Source of the DNA: Kiritimatiellia bacterium
GTDB lineage: Bacteria > Verrucomicrobiota > Kiritimatiellia > RFP12 > UBA1067
Assembly: GCA_017631385.1 (NCBI GenBank)
Contig: JAGBTH010000068.1
Coordinates: forward strand, 1-51,022
Direction of reading: 5' to 3'
DNA: 51,022 bases
Of this stretch, positions 16,842-23,999 are shown piece by piece (position 1 is the first letter of the stretch; the number at the start of each line of letters is the position of its first letter). The notes under the pieces were generated by a model, which was not told where the DNA came from, did not search any database, and worked only from the letters and a program-made list of their open reading frames with translations. The position numbers were made by a program, and so were the translations under genes.

Positions 16842-18050
16842 TTACCAATGTCGCGTAGATCCTACAATGCCATCGCTAAACGTAACATTAACCCAAAAAA
16901 GTAACGCCTCCTTAGGAACTTCAACAGAAAGCGCATCATTTAGAAATGGGATTGATTTCGTCTCATATTTGCGTTTAGACCAAACCTTATCTGAAGATAC
17001 AGTATAAATTAACTCAGCTCGTACTGCCTTACGACCAAAGCTATTCCACTTAACCGAAAGTTTTCGCCCATCAAGATTAGTCGAAAACTCAGGTAAAGCT
17101 GGTTTACCAAATGCAAAGTGATCCGCAAAAGCAGTAATTTCGACCGGATCACCAGGCGGCGCATGACCATGCGGCATTCGTACACGCACCGCTAAACGCG
17201 GAGCATTCGGCATTAAATCGTAACCACGTTGCAAAGAATCAAGGGGAAAAAAGTAATCATTCGACCCTGTTGCCCACAAAACAGGCATCTTAACAAATGG
17301 TAGAAAATTTTTCGCATCCCATAATTCATCCCAACGCTCACCTGTTTTACCTAGGCTCTTAAGTTGCTCAGACCATACGGAATGATCTCTAAGAAACGCG
17401 CTAGCATAAACTGGGGCTGCAAAGGCAAAACGATCATCAATACCAGCTACGCACGACGCTAAGTAACCTCCCCATGAAATGCCAGTAAGTCCTATTCTTT
17501 GAGGATCAACCTCAGGTAGTGAACGTAAAAACGAATGCGAGCGAATAACCGTCGAAATAGCATGAAACGACCATTGATCCTTAATCGGATCATTAGCTAA
17601 CGGAAAAACACTCTCGCCCCACCCAGGAGGACCTGAATATTTATGACGAAGCATCCCCCCTAACGCCTTCGACGCCTTAGGGAATCCTCCGCATGTATCC
17701 ATCGCTATCGCGGCATATCCGCGCTTAACCCAAAGCTTAACCCACGACGAAAAGGCTGTTCCGCCTCCGCCATGGATTAGAACAATACCAGGTACGCGAT
17801 TAGTGGGCGAGGATCCCTTAGGTAGAGCCCACCAAGCGAAAAAGCGAGTACGAACGCCCTTATAAACTTCGCCTTCTATAACGACAGATTTAACACCATC
17901 GGGATTACTTTCATTTATCTCATAGGTCTTCGGCGTAGTCCACATAGATGGCTCTTCTCGCCAAAGCGCCGCACTCCTATTAATATCGGCAACGGCCGAG
18001 ACCATCGCTAAAGCAAAAAAAATGCTACCAATTAAAAACTTCAACTTCAT
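16842..18050 (-). CDS. Secreted alpha/beta hydrolase, acetyl xylan esterase/S9 type
   Basis: 402 residues with a signal peptide (KFLIGSIFFALAMVSAVADI). The catalytic triad can be assigned: the oxyanion strand IVLIHGGGGTAF (about 89-100), nucleophile in GISWGGYLAS, aspartate in TGSNDYFFPLDS and histidine in MPHGHAPP. A beta-sandwich-like domain follows the hydrolase core. Relatives deacetylate plant polysaccharides or cleave peptides; context with a rhamnosidase-like protein elsewhere in the window favours a polysaccharide substrate, which is inference. It is a single gene with no visible ribosome-binding site of note. Confidence 0.78.
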   Translation of the reverse strand: MKLKFLIGSIFFALAMVSAVADINRSAALWREEPSMWTTPKTYEINESNPDGVKSVVIEGEVYKGVRTRFFAWWALPKGSSPTNRVPGIVLIHGGGGTAFSSWVKLWVKRGYAAIAMDTCGGFPKASKALGGMLRHKYSGPPGWGESVFPLANDPIKDQWSFHAISTVIRSHSFLRSLPEVDPQRIGLTGISWGGYLASCVAGIDDRFAFAAPVYASAFLRDHSVWSEQLKSLGKTGERWDELWDAKNFLPFVKMPVLWATGSNDYFFPLDSLQRGYDLMPNAPRLAVRVRMPHGHAPPGDPVEITAFADHFAFGKPALPEFSTNLDGRKLSVKWNSFGRKAVRAELIYTVSSDKVWSKRKYETKSIPFLNDALSVEVPKEALLFWVNVTFSDGIVGSTRHW

Positions 18051-18083
18051 TGTGCCACAATCATCTATAAAAGATGTATCTTT

Positions 18084-18458
18084 TTAAAAGAAAATAGAAT
18101 TCGCGCGTTTGCAAAGTTGAATTGGAACTCCCCACGGATCGCGCAACATCGCCATGTGAAACTGAGGATTATCGATATTAAGCTGCTCTAATGTAGCGCC
18201 CGCTTCAACGAGTCTCTCGGCATCACGCTTTACATCTTCCGAAACAAACGCAATATGAAGCGTCATCGAATTTAATTTCGCATACTCAGGCGCCTTAGGG
18301 GTTTCGCCAGTACGATAAATCTCAAGCCCCATTATACCCGAATCATCAAGAATAAAAGCGCTACCAGGCTTAGAACGTCGAAAGCCTAGATTACGACACC
18401 ACCATTCAATGAATTTATCTGGTTCAGCGACATCAAAAGCGATATGTTCGAGTTTCAT
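18084..18458 (-). CDS. VOC (glyoxalase/bleomycin-resistance fold) protein
   Basis: 124 residues. The MKLEHIAFDVAEPDKFIEWW start, the central TLHIAFVSEDVKRDAERLVE segment and the C-terminal MLRDPWGVPIQLCKR pattern are those of vicinal-oxygen-chelate proteins with two beta-alpha-beta-beta-beta units. Metal ligands are plausibly H5, H69 and a C-terminal acidic or Gln residue. Members include glyoxalases, dioxygenases and antibiotic-binding proteins; the substrate is not predictable. A strong AGAAAGGAG ribosome-binding site precedes the ATG, right after the yebC terminator. Confidence 0.8.
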   Translation of the reverse strand: MKLEHIAFDVAEPDKFIEWWCRNLGFRRSKPGSAFILDDSGIMGLEIYRTGETPKAPEYAKLNSMTLHIAFVSEDVKRDAERLVEAGATLEQLNIDNPQFHMAMLRDPWGVPIQLCKRANSIFF

Positions 18459-18474
18459 ATTTGCTCCTTTCTAG

Positions 18475-18516
18475 AAAAATTAAGCGCGACGCAGCCCATT
18501 AAGGCCTCGTCGCGCC
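18475..18516 (-). terminator. Intrinsic terminator after yebC
   Basis: Read on the minus strand, GGCGCGACGAGGCC and GGGCTGCGTCGCGC form a strong GC-rich hairpin with a short AT loop, followed by TTAATTTTT. It separates infA-yebC from the VOC gene. Confidence 0.9.
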
Positions 18517-18536
18517 AATCGTCTAATCTAATTAAA

Positions 18537-19301
18537 TTAGGCCTCCGCAGCGAGCGCGGCGTCAACCTCGTCGGTCGTCTCCATATTATTGTAGACGTCC
18601 TGAACGTCCTCGAGATCTTCGAGCATATCGACGAACTTCTGGACAGCCTTAGCAGTAGCAACATCGCTGACTACCGCAGGCTGATTGGCTACGAGACCAA
18701 CATTGGAATTCTCTTCGTCAACGACGATACCAGCGCCCTTAACAGCTTCGAGAACAGCCGTAAAGTCATTAGGCTGGCACTTAACCGTAAAGCCGCCATC
18801 CTCAGAAAGAACGTCCTCAGCACCAGCTTCGAGAGCAACTTCCATAACCTTATCTTCGGTAATGCCGTCGGCCGCAGGAATCATAATCTGACCCATACGA
18901 TCAAAGAGACGGGAAGCAGCGCCCTGCTTAGCAAATTCAAGACCATTCTTCTTAAAGACGTTACCAACTTCAGCGGCAGCGCGGTTCTTATTATCAGTAA
19001 GAACGTTAACTACGAAAGCAACAGCGCCCTTAATACCCTCGTAAGAAGCGGGAACGAGAACCTCAGCCTCGATTTCACCCGTACCCTTCTTGATAGCGCG
19101 CTCAATGTTGTCGTTAGGCATCTGAGCAGCCTTAGCCTTCGCAATGAGAGTACGAAGAGTGGGGTTATTGGCGGGATCGCCGCCCTTCGCCTTTACGACG
19201 ATGGTGATTTCTTTACCAAGCTTCGAGAAGATTTTACCTTTTCTCGCATCCGCCGCGCCCTTCGCGCGCTTAATTGTCGCCCAGTGACTATGACCTGACA
19301 T
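18537..19301 (-). CDS. yebC: YebC/PmpR family protein
   Basis: 254 residues with the full family pattern: SGHSHWATIKRAKGAADARK at the start, NPTLRTLIAKAKAAQMPNDN, IERAIKKGTGE and SYEGIKGAVAFVVNVLTDN. Members bind DNA as regulators and some (TACO1/YebC) act at the ribosome to relieve stalling at proline stretches. The C-terminus is acidic, as usual. It follows infA by about 50 bases and ends at a strong terminator, so the pair forms a translation-related operon. A CGGAG ribosome-binding site precedes the ATG. Confidence 0.96.
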   Translation of the reverse strand: MSGHSHWATIKRAKGAADARKGKIFSKLGKEITIVVKAKGGDPANNPTLRTLIAKAKAAQMPNDNIERAIKKGTGEIEAEVLVPASYEGIKGAVAFVVNVLTDNKNRAAAEVGNVFKKNGLEFAKQGAASRLFDRMGQIMIPAADGITEDKVMEVALEAGAEDVLSEDGGFTVKCQPNDFTAVLEAVKGAGIVVDEENSNVGLVANQPAVVSDVATAKAVQKFVDMLEDLEDVQDVYNNMETTDEVDAALAAEA

Positions 19302-19353
19302 GTTGTAGACTCCGTTTCGCTTTTGTTGTTAAGTAATAAGTTAGTAGGCTTTA

Positions 19354-19581
19354 TCAGACCTTATGACGGTACGTGATACGACCCTTGCCTAAATCGTAAG
19401 GTGAAATCTCGACGGTAACTTTATCGCCAATCGCGATCTTAATAAAAAACTTGCGCATCTTACCTGAGATGTGCGCAAGAATTTCATGCCCGTTTTCGAG
19501 CTGAACTTTATACATAGTAGCGGGTAGAACCTTAGTTACAACACCCGTTACTTCGATCGCTTGATCTTCTTCTTTAGCCAT
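19354..19581 (-). CDS. infA: Translation initiation factor IF-1
   Basis: 75 residues, a single OB-fold: [20 protein letters not shown] at the start, [20 protein letters not shown] (about 23-42) and [20 protein letters not shown] (52-71). IF-1 binds the ribosomal A site during initiation. Length and sequence are typical. An AAGGT ribosome-binding site lies just upstream of the ATG. It heads the infA-yebC pair; a TTGATAAACT stretch upstream could contain its -10. Confidence 0.97.
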   Translation of the reverse strand: MAKEEDQAIEVTGVVTKVLPATMYKVQLENGHEILAHISGKMRKFFIKIAIGDKVTVEISPYDLGKGRITYRHKV

Positions 19582-19647
19582 TCGATTTACCTTAATTTGC
19601 CAATAATGTTAATAGTTTATCAAATTTACTGCTGAATATCAACTCGC

Positions 19648-20124
19648 TTAAGATTTTTTTGGACATTTAGCATAAAACTCTTTTACGCCGAAATGATGCC
19701 AAGCATCTAGTTTAGCCCTAAAGCCGTCCCCCGAGATAACTAAAATGCCCTTTTTCTCCCACTTAGAAGCATCTACACTCTTTATATCTGAATATGAATA
19801 ACGTTTAGAGGCGACAACAAATCCCTCGTCATCAAACTCAAATTTAAAGAGAGAGACAACTAGAAGATGAAGCCCAACGCCAGTTGCCGCTAATAACGCG
19901 AAGAGCGTAAACAAGCGCTGGGTCTCAATTTTTTGGGCCTTGAAAGACTTAAGATCAACTTTATCATGAGGTTCAGATTTTTCTATCGAAACATATAAAT
20001 CACGTTCATTCGTTCGTGGATAACGAATGAACGCGTCAAAACCGAACCAGCCACCAAGAACCACGAAGACAACTAATGAAAAAAGATGTCTAAGTAGAAA
20101 TTCCTTATTGATCTTAAGCTTCAC
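19648..20124 (-). CDS. Two-TM membrane protein of unknown function
   Basis: 158 residues, not recognised. Two hydrophobic helices (about 12-30 and 69-93) flank a soluble stretch of some 40 residues. The C-terminal part, from FEFDDEGFVVASKRYSYSDI to the end, looks like a small PH-like beta domain facing the cytoplasm: a short strand pattern, then ILVISGDGFRAKLD. It follows pyrF by 14 bases and is probably the last gene of the bamA operon. There is no enzymatic motif. Confidence 0.6.
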   Translation of the reverse strand: MKLKINKEFLLRHLFSLVVFVVLGGWFGFDAFIRYPRTNERDLYVSIEKSEPHDKVDLKSFKAQKIETQRLFTLFALLAATGVGLHLLVVSLFKFEFDDEGFVVASKRYSYSDIKSVDASKWEKKGILVISGDGFRAKLDAWHHFGVKEFYAKCPKKS

Positions 20125-20138
20125 TACCTAACCCTTTC

Positions 20139-20843
20139 TTAGAGAGCGACCGAAGCCATCTCATCAAGAATAGCGCGAGCTGCCGCGACAGGATCGGCCG
20201 CTGCGAGAATCGGACGACCAACTACGAGGTGGGTAGCTCCATCACGAACAGCATCGGCAGGCGTAGCGACGCGCTTCTGGTCGCCGACCGCCGCGCCGAC
20301 CGGACGAACACCGGGAGTAACGAATATCGTTCCTGCGCGGAGTGACTTCGAAAGAACACCAACTTCCTTAGGGCTGCATACAAGACCATTCGCACCGCTC
20401 GCTACGGCGAGATACGCGGCTGAACGAACCTGCTCAGCAGGTGTACGAGAGAGAATACCGACATCCTTCAAATCAGCCTCATCAAGCGAAGTAAGAACGG
20501 TAACTGCGAGAATCTTAGGAGCTGCCTCCCCGAATTCAGCAGCAGCATCTGCCGCGGCCTTAATCATCGCGTTACCGCCAATCGAATGAATCGTCATAAG
20601 ATCAACGCCGAGCTTACCGCCAGAGCGAACGGCGCGCTCTACAGTGCGAGGAATGTCATGGAATTTAAGGTCGAGAAATACCTTTTTACCAAGATCCTTC
20701 ACAGCCTTTACAACATCAGGACCTTCAGCCGTAAAAAGCTCAAGGCCAATCTTGTAAAAGCCAACGGCATCACCAATATCTTTAATTTTAGCGACAGCCT
20801 CTTCGCGTGTCTGGACATCAAGAGCAACAATTAATTCCGCCAT
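20139..20843 (-). CDS. pyrF: Orotidine 5'-phosphate decarboxylase
   Basis: 234-residue TIM-barrel enzyme that makes UMP from OMP. LIVALDVQTREEA (4-16) opens the fold and the catalytic DLKFHDIP (58-65, Lys60 and Asp63) is intact. FVTPGVRPVGAAVGDQKRV and ATHLVVGRPIL near the end are the phosphate-binding loops. An AGGAG ribosome-binding site precedes the ATG, and a TATAAT lies a few bases further upstream, so it may have its own promoter as well as being in the mrp operon. Confidence 0.96.
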   Translation of the reverse strand: MAELIVALDVQTREEAVAKIKDIGDAVGFYKIGLELFTAEGPDVVKAVKDLGKKVFLDLKFHDIPRTVERAVRSGGKLGVDLMTIHSIGGNAMIKAAADAAAEFGEAAPKILAVTVLTSLDEADLKDVGILSRTPAEQVRSAAYLAVASGANGLVCSPKEVGVLSKSLRAGTIFVTPGVRPVGAAVGDQKRVATPADAVRDGATHLVVGRPILAAADPVAAARAILDEMASVAL

Positions 20844-20873
20844 AAGATTTATCTCCTAATTTTGTATTATAAA

Positions 20874-21701
20874 TTATTTACCAACTGCAGCATCAACAAC
20901 AGCCTTAAGAGCAGAAGTATCTACTGATTCAATCGTACCCGAATCTACCGCCATGGCAAACGCGGGGTCTATCGGAAGTGCAGCAGTCGCGGCAATACCA
21001 TGAGCCGCGGCGAGCGCGCCAGAGCCATCACCGCCAAAAATTCTATGCTCCTTACCGCAATCAGGGCACTTAAATACACTCATATTCTCAACCATACCGA
21101 GAACTGGAACCTTCATCATTTCGGCCATGCGAATCGCCTTCTCGACGATAAGCGAGACGAGATCCTGAGGCGAGGTGACGACGACCACGCCGCTAATAGG
21201 AAGCGACTGAAAAACCGTTAATGGAACATCGCCCGTCCCCGGGGGCATATCAACGAACATTACATCAACATCGCCCCACGAAACATCGCTCCAGAACTGC
21301 TTTACCGCGCCCGCGATTACAGGCCCGCGCCATACGACGGGATCCTTAGGATTTTCAACGAGAAGATTAAGGGACATCATACCAATACCGCCCTGACTGC
21401 GACAGGGAAGAACCCCGACGCCGTCGCTCTTGGCACGCTCAGTAACGCCGAACGCCGTTGGAATCGAAGGCCCCGTTATATCAGCATCTAAAATCGCAGT
21501 CTTAAGCCCGCGGCGAGATGCTTCAACGGCGAGAAGTTCGGTTACAAGGCTCTTTCCGACGCCGCCCTTACCGCTCATAACAGCGATAACGCGCTTTACG
21601 TTAGACCTATCGTTCATAGGAGCTCTAAAATCGTGCTCCCCATTGCATTTACCTTCTTTTTTTGATGCACAATCAGCGCAATTATGACTACATTCGCTCA
21701 T
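20874..21701 (-). CDS. mrp: Mrp/NBP35-family iron-sulfur carrier ATPase
   Basis: 275 residues. A deviant Walker A, MSGKGGVGKSLVTE (42-55), identifies the ParA/MinD-like Mrp/NBP35 family, with DADITGPSIPTAFG, VFVDMPPGTGDVPL and VVVTSPQDLVSL as further marks. An N-terminal cysteine set (C4, C8, C11, C19) and a CPDC pair (about 211-214) could bind a 4Fe-4S cluster, as in NBP35-type proteins. The product probably delivers Fe-S clusters to client enzymes; in this window IspG is a plausible client. It is followed by pyrF and preceded by a zinc-ribbon gene. Confidence 0.92.
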   Translation of the reverse strand: MSECSHNCADCASKKEGKCNGEHDFRAPMNDRSNVKRVIAVMSGKGGVGKSLVTELLAVEASRRGLKTAILDADITGPSIPTAFGVTERAKSDGVGVLPCRSQGGIGMMSLNLLVENPKDPVVWRGPVIAGAVKQFWSDVSWGDVDVMFVDMPPGTGDVPLTVFQSLPISGVVVVTSPQDLVSLIVEKAIRMAEMMKVPVLGMVENMSVFKCPDCGKEHRIFGGDGSGALAAAHGIAATAALPIDPAFAMAVDSGTIESVDTSALKAVVDAAVGK

Positions 21702-21713
21702 TTCTAATACCCT

Positions 21714-21965
21714 TTAATACATCTTTTCGTATTCACCTTTAGAAACTTTTTTAAGGCAGTTAAATCCAGCGCGTTTAGCGCGATAGTGTAAATCTGTTTT
21801 TGAATGCGAAAGCCCAGGCGCGCAGATTACGCGATATATTTCGGCATTGCAATCAGGACACTTCTCAAGTTTAGCTTCCGAAAGACTCTGAGTTATATCA
21901 AAACCATTAGCGCATTTCGCACACCCCTTAGCCGGGTCTTTAGCCTCATAACGGTAAAGCGGCAT
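21714..21965 (-). CDS. FmdB-type zinc ribbon protein
   Basis: 83 residues starting MPLYRYEAKDPAKGCAKCA. Two CxxC pairs (CAKC and CPDC) with the FDITQSLSEAKLEKCPDC spacing match the FmdB/putative regulatory zinc-ribbon family. The frame opens 33 bases earlier inside aroQ, but the PLYRYE N-terminus is the family start, so 21965 was chosen; it follows the aroQ stop at once. The C-terminal region is basic. Function in the family is not settled. Confidence 0.75.
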   Translation of the reverse strand: MPLYRYEAKDPAKGCAKCANGFDITQSLSEAKLEKCPDCNAEIYRVICAPGLSHSKTDLHYRAKRAGFNCLKKVSKGEYEKMY

Positions 21966-21966
21966 T

Positions 21967-22401
21967 TTAATTAGCCCCTTTCGCTGCGAAATATTCAAGA
22001 GCTGCTGAATATGAATTAAAACCCATCCCCGAAAAAGTCTTCTCAGCTACCATGCCAATAAAAGAAAACTTACGAAATTCTTCGCGCTCTTTAGGCTCCG
22101 TTAAATGAACCTCGGCTACCGGCAAATTAACCGCCTTAAGCGCATCGAGAATCGCGACTGAAGTATGAGTGTAGCCGGCGGCATTGATGACGATCGCATC
22201 GTACCAGCCTCGCGCCGCGTGAATTAGCTCTATTAAAACCCCTTCGTGATTAGACTGATGAATATCAACTTCAACGCCTAATTCAGAAGCCGACTTTCGA
22301 CAAAACTCAACTAAATCCTGGTAAGTAGCGTTGCCATAAAGTTCTGGCTCGCGCGTACCAAGCAAGTTAAGATTCGGGCCGTTAATAATTATAATCTTCA
22401 C
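21967..22401 (-). CDS. aroQ: 3-dehydroquinate dehydratase, type II
   Basis: 144 residues of the dodecameric type II enzyme of the shikimate pathway. IIIINGPNLNLLGTREPELY (3-22) holds the catalytic tyrosine near 22; HQSNHEGVLIELIH, INAAGYTHTSVAILDAL and AEVHLTEPKEREEFR follow in the expected order. It is inserted between lpxD and the zinc-ribbon gene, with its ATG overlapping the lpxD stop by four bases. An AroB-like gene is just upstream of bamA but lacks several dehydroquinate-synthase residues. Confidence 0.97.
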   Translation of the reverse strand: MKIIIINGPNLNLLGTREPELYGNATYQDLVEFCRKSASELGVEVDIHQSNHEGVLIELIHAARGWYDAIVINAAGYTHTSVAILDALKAVNLPVAEVHLTEPKEREEFRKFSFIGMVAEKTFSGMGFNSYSAALEYFAAKGAN

Positions 22402-23426
22402 TTTGCGTCAATCTTAGCTTTAAGTTCTTTAACTTCGGCTTTAAGCTTAGAGAGCATCTTAGGCAGAAGAACTCGGCCTCCAAAATCCTTCATAGGCTCA
22501 GCCGGCGTTCCAAGAACATATTTAACCGACCCATCAAGCGACTGAGGAACTCCCGCTTGAGGCCCGACTTGAACACCGTCCGCTATCTTAATGTGGCCAG
22601 AAATACCAGCCTGAGCCCAAATAAGGCAGCCATAACCAATCTCAGTAGAGCCGGCGATACCACTTTGGGCGATAAGACCAGAATAACCCTTAACCTTTAC
22701 ATTATGACCAATTTGAACGAGATTATCAATCTTGGTCATGGGACCTATGTATGTTCGCCCGATTCTCGCACGATCAATCGTAGTATTAGAGCCAATTTCA
22801 ACACCGTCGCCAATCTCAACGATACCGAGCTGAGGGATCTTCTCAATAAATATCGAGCCGTCTTCGCGCCGTCCATTATTAAAGCCATATCCATCGCCAC
22901 CGAGTCTAACGCCGCAATGAATTATACATTCAGCGCCAACTACCGTACCCTCACGAAGAGTAACCTGGGGGTAGATATGCGTTTTAGCGCCCACCTTACA
23001 ACCCTCGCCAATAAAGACCTGAGCTTCGATAATAGCGCCGTCGCCAATTAAAGAACCCTTTTCGATTACAGTAAAAGCCCCAACGTGAACGTCATTACCT
23101 AATTTTACCGAAGGGTCAACTACCGCCGTAGGATGAACGCCCGGCGCACGAACCGGCTCAGGTGGCGCGAACAACTTCGCCGCCGTCATACACGCGAGAT
23201 TAGGATCGTCTACGCGAATAACAGAGCACTTAACTTCGCTATCCCAATCCTTGGGTAAAAGAACTGCCGACGCCTGAGTCGACGCAACTAGCTTTACGTG
23301 CTTAGGGTCTTTACAAAAGCTTAAATCGCCCTTACGAGCTTCTTCTAAGCCTCCACAAGCATAAAGCTCAACATCCTCACCTTCGAGAATGCCGCCAACC
23401 ATCGACGCTATTTCGCTAGCTTTCAT
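22398..23426 (-). CDS. lpxD: UDP-3-O-acylglucosamine N-acyltransferase
   Basis: 342 residues. An N-terminal uridine-binding domain (to about 95) is followed by a left-handed beta-helix of hexapeptide repeats from VHPTAVVDPSVKLG on. RLGGDGYGF (174-182) and VQIGHNVKV (237-245, catalytic His near 241) are diagnostic of LpxD, the third step of lipid A synthesis. A short coiled-coil C-terminus closes it. It follows skp by two bases in the standard bamA-skp-lpxD order and shows the organism makes lipid A. Confidence 0.96.
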   Translation of the reverse strand: MKASEIASMVGGILEGEDVELYACGGLEEARKGDLSFCKDPKHVKLVASTQASAVLLPKDWDSEVKCSVIRVDDPNLACMTAAKLFAPPEPVRAPGVHPTAVVDPSVKLGNDVHVGAFTVIEKGSLIGDGAIIEAQVFIGEGCKVGAKTHIYPQVTLREGTVVGAECIIHCGVRLGGDGYGFNNGRREDGSIFIEKIPQLGIVEIGDGVEIGSNTTIDRARIGRTYIGPMTKIDNLVQIGHNVKVKGYSGLIAQSGIAGSTEIGYGCLIWAQAGISGHIKIADGVQVGPQAGVPQSLDGSVKYVLGTPAEPMKDFGGRVLLPKMLSKLKAEVKELKAKIDAK

Positions 23427-23428
23427 TT

Positions 23429-23977
23429 TTAGTCCCTCTTAGCTTTGGCTGGATCAACGCCCATTTCTTTTAAAACCGCGTCAGTTACGTTAAAAGAATC
23501 CTTAGAATATAAGGCCGCCGATGAATCAATTACGAGATCATAATCATTCTTATCTGCAAACTTAGAAATGCGCTTTTTAAGATCATCTGACTGAGCCTTA
23601 AGAAGACCAGCTTCGAGCTGAGCCAATTCCTGCTGACTACGCATCATTTCAGCGCGAACCTTCTGTTGCTGCTGCATATAACGATTTTCAATTTCGCGAA
23701 GAGCCATTTCAGCGTCATCTTTAGCTTTCTTGGAAGACATTGGATTTCGAAGTGTTTCTGCATGCTTTTTGCCTTCTTCTTGAATTGCTGCAAGCTCCTT
23801 ATTCATATCTTCAAGCTTCTTGCGAAGGTCCTTCTCTGTATTTAAGAGAAGAGTCTTATTAGTATCATAAGCTGGATGATTCTTCACGAGAATAACCATA
23901 TCAACTGTCGCGACTTTAATGGCTAAAGCAGCGACTGACACGCTAGCGACACAAAGAGCTATTAACAACTTTTTCAT
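23429..23977 (-). CDS. skp: OmpH/Skp family periplasmic chaperone
   Basis: 182 residues. The signal peptide is MKKLLIALCVASVSVAALA; the mature part starts IKVATVDM and is mostly a long coiled coil with two helices (about 40-125), then KNDYDLVIDSSAALY. Skp trimers hold unfolded outer-membrane proteins in the periplasm. The open frame runs 195 bases further upstream into bamA, but the signal peptide and a GAAAGGTG ribosome-binding site fix the start at 23977. It lies between bamA and lpxD, as in most Gram-negative bacteria. Confidence 0.92.
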   Translation of the reverse strand: MKKLLIALCVASVSVAALAIKVATVDMVILVKNHPAYDTNKTLLLNTEKDLRKKLEDMNKELAAIQEEGKKHAETLRNPMSSKKAKDDAEMALREIENRYMQQQQKVRAEMMRSQQELAQLEAGLLKAQSDDLKKRISKFADKNDYDLVIDSSAALYSKDSFNVTDAVLKEMGVDPAKAKRD

Positions 23978-23999
23978 TTTAACACCTTTCTTTTTTATA

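Noticed and set aside
18444..19298. Long plus-strand open frame of 284 codons
   Set aside because: It mirrors yebC exactly on the other strand; yebC has clear family motifs, ribosome-binding site and terminator, and the plus frame has none.
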